Shown here: one piece after another, positions 54,770 through 64,000 of the stretch
Position numbering within the stretch: the stretch's first letter is position 1
Layout of the letters: every line of letters begins with the position of its first letter
Translations under genes and position numbers: made by a program
Source of the DNA: Notospermus geniculatus
Lineage: Eukaryota > Nemertea > Pilidiophora > Heteronemertea > Lineidae
Direction of reading: 5' to 3'
Assembly (NCBI GenBank): GCA_002633025.1
Contig: NMRB01000198.1
Coordinates: 174,351-238,350, forward strand
DNA: 64,000 bases
Notes under the pieces: generated by a model
The model's database searches: none
What the model saw: the letters and a program-made list of their open reading frames with translations, nothing else
What the model was told of the DNA's origin: nothing

Positions 54770-55215
54770 TACCGTTCTCGCATTTTTGCGAGTGTGGCCT
54801 GTGCCACACACCCTCGCACATTCAAATTGACCTAGAATCGTAACCAGTGGACCGATTGATGCCTGCTTTGCATATTTTTCAATGCGAGACTATCCCCTCC
54901 CCCTCACAACGCGATTTTGCCTCGTCCGAAGAAACCTGGCTAAAATTGCGTTTTAACGTTTGTCCCGGGGTCTAGATTCACAGACTCCAGAGAGCAAATC
55001 TGACTTGTTGTGACAAAATGGCCATATCTCCGGAACGGAAGCAGCTACGACTACGCGACTAGCGCCAAAAGAAAGAGTAGAAAAAAGTAGCTTCATTTTG
55101 ACCAATTTGCAGAAGAGTTGAAGCAACGGTTTTTGAGATACAGACGTTTAAAGATTGGCAACCTTACGAAAACGTAGGCGGAATGTGACTATTTCGTCAC
55201 AACTTGCATCTTTGG
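54770..55215. repeat. Dispersed repeat, inverted partner split at 58480-58749 and 61115-61180
   Basis: CACAAAATGGCCATATCTCCGG, GTTTGTCCCGGGGTCTAGA and AAACCTGGCTAAAATTGCG reappear in reverse complement on either side of the large element at 58750-61114. This copy has the uninterrupted CCCCGGG target (54964-54970). Confidence 0.88.
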
Positions 55216-55379
55216 CGATGGCCTTTTTCCTCTTACAGACATTTTGGAACAAGCAAACCTATATGAGGTCGTGGCCCATTTCGTTGCCTCCAGAATGAGT
55301 GGCGTGCCGCCAGTTTTGGCTGCAATTTTGCGGAGCTAGGCGCCTTTTTGTCAACACAGGCGAAAATCATGATGCACAA

Positions 55380-55920
55380 TGTACACTTTGGACTACTCGC
55401 AGGGTACTGATGGACGCCTCGTTTAAACATGGGCCATTGAACGCCATGGAGAAAACGCGGAATTCCACGGAATTCCGCTAGACAGAATTTGGTGGTCTGC
55501 AGTTTATACAGCACTATTAACTGGTGCGAAACTTGTCACGTGGATCATCCCCTCCCGTCCCCTCCCCGTATCTCTTATCATTTTGGCACTAGCCTAGATA
55601 CGAGATAGCAAGGTAGTTGGGCTACAGAAACAATGCCGCTGTGACCGCATTCCAACTGCTTTGCTTGGCCTTGTTATTTCATTAATATTATATCCTACAT
55701 GTGTTAAGGCCAGTGTATAGTTTATTCCATTGAAGCTATAATTACAGTTTCGGATTCTTGGCGGATTTCCGTGGAATTCCGCGTTTTCTCCATGCCGGCC
55801 ATTGAACGATCTTTTCAAGATGGGGATTTGGCCTAGTGGTTTAAGGCGTGCTGCCCCTTAGTGCTGGCGATTGATGCCTTATGCGAGGGTCCGTGGGTTC
55901 GATTCTGGTAGCAAGCAATG
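55380..55920 (+). repeat. tRNA-derived SINE-like repeat split by a Mutator-like MITE
   Basis: The left piece (TTGGACTACTCGCAGGGTAC to GGGCCATTGAACG) and the right piece (GGCCATTGAACGATC, AAGATGGGGATTTGGCCTAG, TCCGTGGGTTCGATTCTGG) are contiguous in the relatives at 50999-51360. Confidence 0.85.
55444..55796. mobile_element. Mutator-like MITE with long target duplication
   Basis: The ends CCATGGAGAAAACGCGGAATT and its complement, around TTCCGCGTTTTCTCCATG, are inverted. GGCCATTGAACG is duplicated exactly at 55432-55443 and 55797-55808 (up to 12 bp; 9-11 is usual for Mutator-like elements). Confidence 0.88.
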
Positions 55921-56086
55921 TCTTTCACCTTAAAAGGGTACATTTTTGAATCCTTTGTTTGAAATGCTGACTTTTTTAAAATTCTCACTACTAAATAATT
56001 CTCATTTCAAATAATAACGTGTTAATAATAATAATGACGATAATAAAAATACTATAGCAATAATAATGGAACTGAATTTGCCCGGT

Positions 56087-56925
56087 GCACAGCGGGAAGA
56101 ACGGTGCTGACGTCGCGTCATGATTCAGTTTCACGAAATGACACTAGGCACCGCCAAGGCACAGCTAATCGCATTTCAATCGGCCTTTCGTCTGCTGCAG
56201 CCGCCTACCGGCTTATTGGTAACCTATTTTCTGCTGACCATAACACAAGCATGACGGGTCTGCAGCCGTGGATTTGGTTACTTTCAAAAGAATAGGCGTT
56301 TTTCCCTCCAATTTTCATGATTTTCTTGCCAGAAATATGCACCGGGGAGCTAGAAAATTTACCATATACCAACTTCGGAGCAGAGTTACTGCCACATACG
56401 CGCGAAAAGCAAAAAATCGAAGAACATACTGTCTGATTAGGAGCATCTCCGAATATGTCCTGTGAGTCCTACCCTCATATCTTAAAGCCGCACAGTATGC
56501 ACAGCTAATCACTTCCAGTTCGGCCGAATTTTAGTGCAACCTCGTTTACAGGCGTGCGTAATGTATAGAATCATAGAACCACACATTATAGCATTTTATC
56601 CTGTATCGAGGTTCGGGGAATCCCCTTGGGGAACCCCCAATGCTGCGTGTAGTCTAGCGCAGCCAGCCGTTTCATTCCACAGTAGGCCTACTGCTCATAT
56701 ACGGATTCCCGGATTCGAAACAGCGACTGGGTGACCGAGAATATGCTCGCCGATTATGACCCATCTGTCTATACTGTGCGGCTTTAAACGATGTAAAAAT
56801 TAAAACATTGGTGAAAAGTCGATACCCGAAATCAAGGGGCATGCAGCCTACAACGTCACGGCGTTTTAGAGCGCCACTGGCGCCATGTGGTGAACTGTGA
56901 CGTTACGTCGTGTGCAAGAAAATCG
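56087..56925. repeat. Dispersed element, copy 1 (copy 2 at 61300-61845)
   Basis: Starts CACAGCGGGAAGAACGGTGC and ends GACCTGGCCCGCTGTG, so its ends are inverted over CACAGCGGG. It shares AATCGCATTTCAATCGGCC, GCATGACGGGTCTGCAGCC and CAACGTCACGGCGTTTTAGA with copy 2, and carries the TTAA insertion below. Confidence 0.88.
56482..56787. repeat. TTAA-flanked MITE with visible empty site
   Basis: The ends AGCCGCACAGTATG and ATACTGTGCGGCT lie within TTAA at 56482-56485 and 56784-56787. The sister repeat reads CATATCTTAAACGATG at 61677-61692, without the insert. Confidence 0.95.
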
Positions 56926-57157
56926 GCCGACCTGGCCCGCTGTGTGTTAGGCCGTCAGGGGTTAACATGTTAGACAGGTACATGTAGGCCTACAGGAGGA
57001 TAGGAAACTAGGGCTAGGCCTGGTGCTGAGAATGTGAGTTGTTGCGCAAGGTTAAGCCAGGGCTAGGGTTGCACTTCAAACTAGGGTTAAATCTTGGCTA
57101 GGGTTATAGCCGCTGAATGGGTCAATGTCGTCCTGGGTATACCTTATGCACCGGTCA

Positions 57158-58015
57158 ATGAGAAGTCTGAACCCCCCCGTTCAGACATTCGACACTTATT
57201 CGACACTTGAAGAGAAACTGTACGTTCGCCAGGAATTCGACACTGCTTTTTTCTTCAACCCCCAGGACCTCACCTTTTTTTCGACATCAGTTTGTTGAGG
57301 ACGCCAGGAATTCGACACACATAGTGGGCGGCGGGGGCCCTGCTGTGACCAAGGATACAGAATGCCTGCAAATGGCTACACAGGCACCGAAGCAGCGCGT
57401 CTTCCTCTGTTTTTCAATGTTTAATCAATGTTAGGCTTCTAGACTAGGCCTACACTACAGAAAAACTCCAAATACATTTATTTTGAGAATCATGCATACG
57501 AACACTTAATAGTATTTCGGAAAGAAATCCCTGAATCTCCCGGCCTGGGCATCGCCTACCTACTTGCAGCCATTTTCTCCTCTGTCATCCTCGTTCCCGG
57601 CACGTTAATCACCGTACTGTCACAGCAACTCCACATAGTAGTCCGAACACTGCATCCTGTTGCTCATTTGCAGAACTGACGGTCGCAACATCTGTATTGC
57701 GTCCAGCAGATGCTAAAAACAGCAATACGTTCGGACTATACTCCACATAGTACATGCACAACTGTCCTAGAAGCGAGGTTGGGAAATCGCACATGGGTTT
57801 CTTGACGCATTTCTGTCGTCGGACGACACGCATTCGACAGCGGCTCACCGGCTCGCCAGGAATGCGACGTTTACGTTAAAATGTACTCGACAGGAATTCG
57901 ACAGTTACGAAAATTATTTACCTCAGACACTCGACGGAAACGCGACACTATAATTTTTTTTATTCGCCAGGTATTCGACGGTGGNNNNGGGGGGGTTCAG
58001 ACATCTCATTGACCG
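57158..58015. repeat. MITE with CACCGGTCAATGAGA ends, containing a small gap
   Basis: CACCGGTCAATGAGAAGTCT and GAACCCCCC at the left mirror GGGGGGTTCAGACATCTCAT and TGACCGGTG at the right. The interior repeats CGCCAGGAATTCGACA-like words at least six times. N at 57985-57988. TTACCCAGGATNATCCTGGG palindromes follow at 58026-58085. Confidence 0.85.
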
Positions 58016-58749
58016 GTGCATATGTTTACCCAGGATTATCCTGGGTGGGGTAATCATTTTCTTTACCCAGGATCATCCTGGGTAAACATAAGGATCCTTA
58101 ACCTTACCCAGCTTGGGAGTTCCCGCCGAATCGTGCTGATCGCTCCGAGGATGGAATTTGGTACGTGCGTCTCTTTCGGCAGAGGACATCCTGGGTAAAC
58201 ATAAGGTATACCCAGGACAACATTGACCCATAATTCGGCGTTATAGCCTCCCCGAGCTAGGGTTAGACTCCGGGCTAACATGAGGGTTGAAGCTTAGGTC
58301 AGAAGGAGTTTGAGTTAGGGTTGAGCCTTGATCTAGGGTTAAAGTCGTGCCCGGGGCCCTGGGTTAGGCCTGGTGCCGAGAATGTGAGTTGTTGCGCATA
58401 CAACAGGCAATTACGGAGGGCGGGGGCGGGCGTCTAGGCCTTTGCTGGGCCATCAGGGCCGTTGCCTCATTCTCATAGTTAAAGATTCGCAAGGCGACAA
58501 AAACGTAGGAAGTTGTGAGGAAACCGTCGCATTCTGCCTACTTTTTCTTCAGATTTCCAATCTTTAAACGTCTATATCTCGATAACCGTTGCTCCTACGC
58601 TCTGAAAATGGGTCGAAATAAATCTGCGTTTTCCTCCTCTTTCTTTTGGCGCTAGTCGCGTCGTCGTAGCTGCTTCCGTTCCGGAGATATGGCCATTTTG
58701 TCACAACAGGTCAGATTTGCACTTTGGAGTCTGTCAATCTAGGCCCAGG

Positions 58750-61114
58750 TGTGAAAGTAACCCAGGTCCTAGTAAGTAGCGTCCGCGGGACCCTAACTCC
58801 TAGGATTCTAAGTCCTACGGACCCTAACTCTTAGGAATCTAAGTCCTACGGTCCTGGACAACTAGGAACTGTAGTCATAGGACCAAGATTCCTAGGAACG
58901 AATGTCCTAGGACTGCGCCTCCTTAGGAATAGAGGTCCAACATTTAGAAAAAGTGGTCCGAGGCGAGCTTCCGTTACGATAGAAATCTAGGATTCCAAGT
59001 CCTACTCAAAACAAGAGAAGGACATCGGAGCGATGTCAATGGTTTCCGATGAGACGTTTACTACATAGAGCTAATTAACTGTGACCTTGACATCTGACCT
59101 AGAGAAGTATTGCGTAACTGGAACAGGGATCCTTGATTAAATCAATAGGGGATGGGTTAATGCAGGCTTCTAATTAGTTTTCCCCTGAAATTCTGAGCAG
59201 ATCATCTGAACTTAAGAACTGTTTGACCTTGACCTTGACCTCTGACCTTCAAGGTCATTGCGTAATCTGAAAGCTCATCCTCGATGAAGGTGTAGATGAA
59301 GGTTTTACTGTTCCACCATCACCAGATTCTGTCTCGTGTCATTTGTGATGGTTGACTGTGACCTTGACCTCTGACGTTGAGGAGTATTGCATAACTGGAA
59401 CAGGATCCCTATTTAAACCTATCGGGATGGTTAATTCAGGCTTCTAAATCATTTTCTCCTGAAATTCCGAGGAGATTTTCGCTTTAGAACTGTTTGACCT
59501 TGACCTTGACCTCTGACCTTCAAGGTCATTGCGTAATCTGAAAGCTCATCCTTGATAACCTAGGTGCAGGTGAAGGTTTTAGCCTTCTACCGTCACCAGA
59601 TTCTGACTTACGTCATATTATCAAATTTGAATATCAAATCTCACCATGATATCAGCAAATATCATGCAACCGAGCAGGTGCAAACTGAAAATTTCAGTTG
59701 CAATAAGATCCGTGATGAGCTATGATGTTGTGACACCGCTTTCATGTCGCTTAGTGTGGCAGATCTCCCAATATATCAAAATATCAAATTCGATATATCA
59801 ATATCATTATGATGCAGACGCTGGAGAATAAATTTGTTAATGCCAGTATCTTAGCCACGGGCCATATAGGGAGGGAACTTGTTACTAGTGCTCTACGTGG
59901 CCTCGGAGACAAGTTATTCAAGAAACAAAAGTGTGACAGACAAAATCTCAACTTTTGATATATCAATTTCACCATGAACCAGGTATCGTAGACCGGTATT
60001 TTTCATTCCATCTTGTAGATCACGTCATGTTACCCGGGGGTAGGTCACATCAGGTCTGTAGCTCTTGCAGGAACAAAGTTATAGGTGTGACAGACGGAAC
60101 AGACAGATACACAGACGCACACACACACACGCACCTACACACACACCATGACCAAACACAATATGATTTCCGATCTTGAGATCGGAAACCATAATTAAAG
60201 AAAACTTCAGGGGTGATATACATCTGCGAATGAAAAATATGTGCAGAATACTTTGAGTTATGCACATGATGTACATAACTCAAAGTAATCTGCACATATT
60301 TTTCATTCGCAGTGAGGTGCTGCATTTTGCAATCTTGCCCCAAGCACGACCTGATGAAAATGGGGCCGTGGTTTGGTCCCTGCGGGGATATAGTCATGAC
60401 AAGATCACCCTCGGTAAAATGTCATGTAAAGTGCATATAACTCCGGTTAGAGTGGCTCTATTTCTCTTGGGAATCCTCGCCAGGCGCATCGTTCACTTGC
60501 CCCTTCAGGCGTCGATATATCAGGACCTCCGTCGGACCTGCTTTCCTCGGAATGCAAGTCCGCCGGACCTGCTTTCCTCGGAATGCAAGTCCGCCAGACC
60601 TGCTTTCCTCGGAATGCAAGTCCGCCTGACATGCTTTTCTAGACATACAAGTCCACAGACCAACATTCCTCGAAATCAGAATCCGACAGACCTACGACAA
60701 AATCGAAGTCCAAAAGACAATGTTGTGTAATGATCGAAGATGACAAGAAAATAAACAATTAAAAAAACACAGTTGTCCGACAGGGAGTCGAACCCGCAGT
60801 ATTTGCTTAATATGCAGGTCCCCGAACCACTACACCACGAGTGACCGGCTGACCGACGACCGAATATTTTAGCTATTTGAATGCATGTCCCATTAAAGAG
60901 CTCTACAGATTCTATTGTGCATTTAATACAAAAGGGGGAGGACTTCGGTTACGGCGGACTTTGATTTCTGTCACTGTTGTAAAAGAAATCTAAGTCCCCT
61001 AGTAATCAGAGTCCTATACCTTTTATATAGGATTGGTAACCCAGGAACAGAAGTCCGGGTAGGACAATGGTTCCTTGGGACCTTGGTTCCGGGCGGACCT
61101 GCATTTCTTTCACA
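58750..61114. mobile_element. Ginger-like non-autonomous element, copy 2, with nested insertion
   Basis: Same termini and interior as 45556-46745, including the TCCTAGGA units (58765-59005), the palindrome (60215-60325), 31-bp units (60528-60650) and the minus-strand tRNA-like segment (60777-60853). Flanks CAGG (58746-58749) and CTGG (61115-61118). The 1.18-kb insert at 59012-60194 is absent from copy 1. Confidence 0.9.
59012..60194. mobile_element. GACCTTGACCTCTGACC repeat element, complete copy
   Basis: Begins CAAGAGAAGGACATCGGAGC (as at 14760) and ends in a hairpin TTTCCGATCTTGAGATCGGAAA followed by CCATAA. An (AC)n run lies at 60117-60147. Copy 1 of the host element gives the empty site CTCAAAATTAAAG (45811-45823). 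The duplication at the target is at most 2 bp. Superfamily not identified. Confidence 0.85.
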
Positions 61115-61191
61115 CTGGGACAAACGTGAAAACGCAATTTTAGCCAGGTTCCTTCAATCAGAGCAAAATCGCGTATTGAGAAGGGGGGGGG

Positions 61192-61230
61192 NNNNNNNNN
61201 NNNNNNNNNNNNNNNNNNNNNNNNNNNNNN
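61192..61230. other. Assembly gap, 39 N, between poly-G and poly-C
   Basis: The gap is bordered by a run of G on the left and of C on the right. Confidence 1.
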
Positions 61231-61299
61231 CCCCCCCCCTTGCCTACTTTCAAGAACCACTCGGACGATAAACTAAAATTTTTTTTGTTTGCCCTAACA

Positions 61300-61845
61300 C
61301 AGCGGGCAGAACCGTGCTCACGTCGCGTCATGACGCCATTCAGTTTCACGAACTGACACTAGGCACCCCCTAATCGCATTTCAATCGGCCTTTCGTCTGC
61401 TACAGACGGCTAACGGCTCATTGGTAACCTATTTTCTGCTGATCATAACACAAGCATGACGGGTCTGCAGCCGTGGATTTGGTACCTTCAAAAGTATTGG
61501 CTTTTCCCCCTCCAATTTTCGTGATTTTCTTGCCAGAAATATGGACCGGGGAGCTAGAAAATTTACCATATATACCAACTTCGGAGCAGAGTTACTGCCA
61601 CATACGCGAGAAAAGCAAAAATCGAAGAACATACTGATTAGGAGCATCTCCGAATGTGTCCTGTGAATCCTACCCTCATATCTTAAACGATGTAAAAAAT
61701 TAAAACAGTGGTGAAAAGTCGACTCCCGAAATCAAGGGGCATGCAGCCTACAACGTCACGGCGTTTTAGAGTGCCACTGGCGCCCTGTGGTGAACTCTGA
61801 CATTACGTCATGTGCAAGGAAATCGGCCGACCTGGCCCGCTGTGG
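61300..61845. repeat. Dispersed element, copy 2, with the TTAA site empty
   Basis: Collinear with 56087-56925 but lacking the 302-bp insert. CACAGCGGGCAGAACC begins it and GGCCCGCTGTG ends it. Confidence 0.88.
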
Positions 61846-61943
61846 TGAATGCACGTCACATTATTATACATGGTTATTGGCTTGTTCACTGCACTGAACC
61901 TTCTTACCTCTCTGGGAGCATAACTGAGCTGTTATATCAAATA

Positions 61944-62297
61944 TACGGGCTGGCCCAAAGAAAGCACAAGTATACTTCCACCACCCTCAGTCCCAAACCA
62001 CCGGTATGAATGGATAGAGAATCTTTCTGGGAAAAACATAACACCAGGATACCTCCAATCAGTTGAGTAGTTTTAGCTCCACCACTCAACATCGTTTAGT
62101 AACTTCAACCGCAAATTCAGCATGATTTAGGCCTCGACTTTGCTTTACAAAATACGGTCTCGAACTCGAACCAGTGGGGGTTGGGATATCTTGGTGTGTC
62201 GATTCTTCTAGAAAAATTCCCCATCCATTGTTCTGTGCAGGTTTTGGCTCTGTGTTGTGGATGTAGGCCTGTAACGTGCATTTTTGGATCACCCTGT
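61944..62297. repeat. Mariner-type MITE, diverged
   Basis: CGGGCTGGCCCAAAGAAAGC at the left is imperfectly mirrored by GCATTTTTGGATCACCCTG at the right, with TA flanks. Non-coding. Confidence 0.6.
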
Positions 62298-62600
62298 ATC
62301 AGCGCTCAGGCTGCTCACATTCACTTTTTGATTGCCTCTCTGCTAGCCAGGTGCCCATTTATACATCTACCTAGCTGGAGAGAAGCAATAAGGGTAAACT
62401 GTCTCGCTGAAGAATACAGGCATCAAGTAGTAGTGGTGTTATCGATCATCGAACCAACGGCCTCCAGATCATGAGCGTGGCGCTCTAGCCATTAGCAATC
62501 ATCTCCCTTTCTGTGAATCAGAAATTCGATATTTGTCATTCTGATTCCAAACCACAAGAGAGAAGAATCAGAAGTCTGCATGTTTCACTTCCTGTGAGTC

Positions 62601-62719
62601 CTGGGTCCATCTTCATAAAACCTTGCTAGGCTAGTTACTTGCTGAAATGTGTAGTGAGTACAGTCCGTGCACAACTAGCAACCAACTAAGCTGGCAAGGT
62701 TTTGTGAATATAGGCCCAG
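62601..62719. repeat. MITE with CTGGGTCCATCTTCATAAAA ends
   Basis: CTGGGTCCATCTTCATAAAAC at the left mirrors GTTTTGTGAATATAGGCCCAG at the right, with an inner AACCTTGCT pair. The terminal words resemble the 4566-4794 family. Confidence 0.85.
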
Positions 62720-62759
62720 AACACCGAGAGAGAAAATAAAAATCCTTCGGTTCCCCTAA

Positions 62760-63138
62760 AGGGCTCCGCACACTAGCGATTTTTCGAGCGATTTTCTGTG
62801 CGACCGGCCTTGCAACCAGGCCAGCGACTGAACATTTTTACTTTTTGGTCTCCTCTTTGCGGCAGATTGTTACGCGACTGAATTACACAATTTGGTCGCG
62901 CTGTAAGTCCCCGCAACCAAGCGACCGAAAGTTCAACATGTTGAACTTTTGGTCGCTTGGCACAGTCCACTGCTACCGCGACCGTCTCCAGCATATAGTC
63001 GCCCGTTTGCGGATTGTCCTAGGAAATTGTCGTGTGCGAAATACCTCAGCGACCTCACAGGCGATTATCGCCTGCGACGTCGTAGTCGACAGTCGCGTCG
63101 CTGGTCTCCTCAATTTAGTCGCTAGTGTGCGGTGCCCT
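62760..63138. repeat. Harbinger-like MITE with TAA duplication
   Basis: The ends AGGGCTCCGCACACTAGCGA and TCGCTAGTGTGCGGTGCCCT are flanked by TAA (62757-62759 and 63139-63141). An inner palindrome around CAACATGTTGAACTTTTGGTCG lies near 62930-62960. Confidence 0.9.
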
Positions 63139-63144
63139 TAAAGG

Positions 63145-63240
63145 CGGGGGCTACCTATAGCTGAGCTCATTCTCTAGTGGCAATCCACGGAACTTTCCTT
63201 TGTGCGCTGGTCAAACGACCAGTCATTCACATTCAGATTA
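63145..63240. repeat. Inverted copy of the 43130-43225 repeat
   Basis: GGCGGGGGCTACCTATAGC and TGACCAGTCATTCACATTCAG-like words are the reverse complement of the first site. Confidence 0.75.
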
Positions 63241-63887
63241 AAGCTGACGTGAACGAACAAAAAGCCCCCATGCGACAGGCAAGAGAGTTGCAAACGCCCT
63301 GCAAACACCTCAAACGAAGGCTCAGAACATGAGAGACCCCACGACGCCAGGAGGGCGCCACCTTATTTGTCTTCGAGCTTTCGAGGTGTCAACATCCTCT
63401 GGTGAGCTCTTGCTGAACATTTTTTTGAAAGAAAACATTTTGACCAAACTGGGAATCGAACCCGCACCTTGTTATCTCTGTTCCACCGTCTTCCCCATTC
63501 GGCCACCGAACTTGTTGGAAGACTTCGCATGTTTTCTCTTATTCGTAGCATTATTACGTAAGTCGAAGCCCTACGTCTATGCCAAACACAAATCATGTCC
63601 CTGTCAGCTGGCTCGTTGGCCGAGTGGATAGAGTGGTGGATTACAAATCAGAAGGCCGCCGACGGTTCGAGTCCCGTCTAAATGACTACAATTTTTTTTC
63701 TACTTGAGTAGTGTAAGAGGTACCCGGAGATGTTGACAGCTCTGTTGCCTGAAGGCAAATAAGGTGGCGCCCTCCTGGCGTCGTGGGGTCTATCATGTTC
63801 TGAGCCTTCGTTTGAGGTGTTTGCAGGGCGTTTGCAATTCTCTTGCTCGTCGCATGGGGGCTTTTTGTTCGTTCACGTCAGCTTTAA
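63238..63887. mobile_element. TTAA-flanked foldback element carrying two tRNA-like sequences
   Basis: Arms of about 130 bp (AGCTGACGTGAACGAACAAA to CGCCACCTTATTTG) are mirrored at 63755-63883, within TTAA at 63238-63241 and 63884-63887. The spacer holds a minus-strand tRNA-like segment (63442-63512; GGTGGCCGAATGG and GCGGGTTCGATTCCC) and a plus-strand one (63610-63683; TTGGCCGAGTGGATAGAG and GACGGTTCGAGTCCCGTC). Acceptor stems do not pair in either. Confidence 0.88.
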
Positions 63888-64000
63888 ATCCGATCACCCT
63901 GATATACTCTTGTCGAAAACCGATTGCCTTCCCCATTCACTGTACGTGCCGACCCTAAATCTTTTGTGTGCACTGCGGGCATTGTTCAGCTCTGTCGCTG
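63888..64000. other. No feature seen at the right edge
   Basis: About 110 bases of sequence outside the foldback element. No domain or repeat partner identified. Confidence 0.3.

Noticed and set aside
60260-60730. 156-codon plus frame with repeated CSSE/FLGMQV-like units
   Set aside because: It reads through the 31-bp array and palindrome of the Ginger-like element. The opposite strand is equally open because 31-bp units shift through all frames.

Overview
The window looks like gene-poor, repeat-dense DNA from a marine invertebrate animal, most likely a deuterostome such as an echinoderm or relative. This is inference from three things: genes split by introns with GT-AG sites, small secreted lectin-type genes, and frequent short motifs such as TAGGCCTA, ACATGTA and TACCGGTA. 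There is no bacterial-style operon, ribosome-binding site or origin. Several runs of N mark assembly gaps (12865-13254, 41062-41176, 57985-57988, 61192-61230). Reading frames that cross them mean nothing.

Left part (1-25 kb). Positions 1-4000 hold transposon-type proteins: a truncated integrase, a Harbinger-like DNA-binding region, and an intact 533-codon frame with a ubiquitin-specific-protease (C19) domain. Positions 4.5-18 kb are almost all MITEs, long inverted repeats and two tandem-repeat families, plus one candidate membrane-protein exon. At 18.7-23.8 kb a decayed LTR-retrotransposon gag runs directly into an intronless MACROD-type macro domain. The macro domain is interrupted by a LINE fragment, and the LINE by a TTAA-flanked MITE.

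Middle part (25-53 kb) is the host-gene section. Two spliced secreted-protein genes can be rebuilt on the minus strand with matching intron phases. One is a 165-aa C-type-lectin-like protein (four exons between 41360 and 33759, one only 18 nt long). The other is a laminin-G/pentraxin-fold protein (exons at 52396-52316, 51667-51630 and 50550-49934; 3' end not found). On the plus strand two homologous terminal exons (31392-31911 and 32985-33501) encode an unrecognised protein with seven conserved cysteines. A broken third relative lies near 23.87 kb. All three loci have been invaded by LINE pieces, MITEs and palindromes.

Right part (44-64 kb) is a museum of DNA transposons. It holds two long and one short Ginger-like element in CCGG sites with 4-bp target duplications, TTAA-flanked elements, a five-element nested insertion at 52.7-54.6 kb, tRNA-derived repeats, and a foldback element carrying two tRNA-like sequences. 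For several insertions the empty site survives elsewhere in the window, so the boundaries are well supported.
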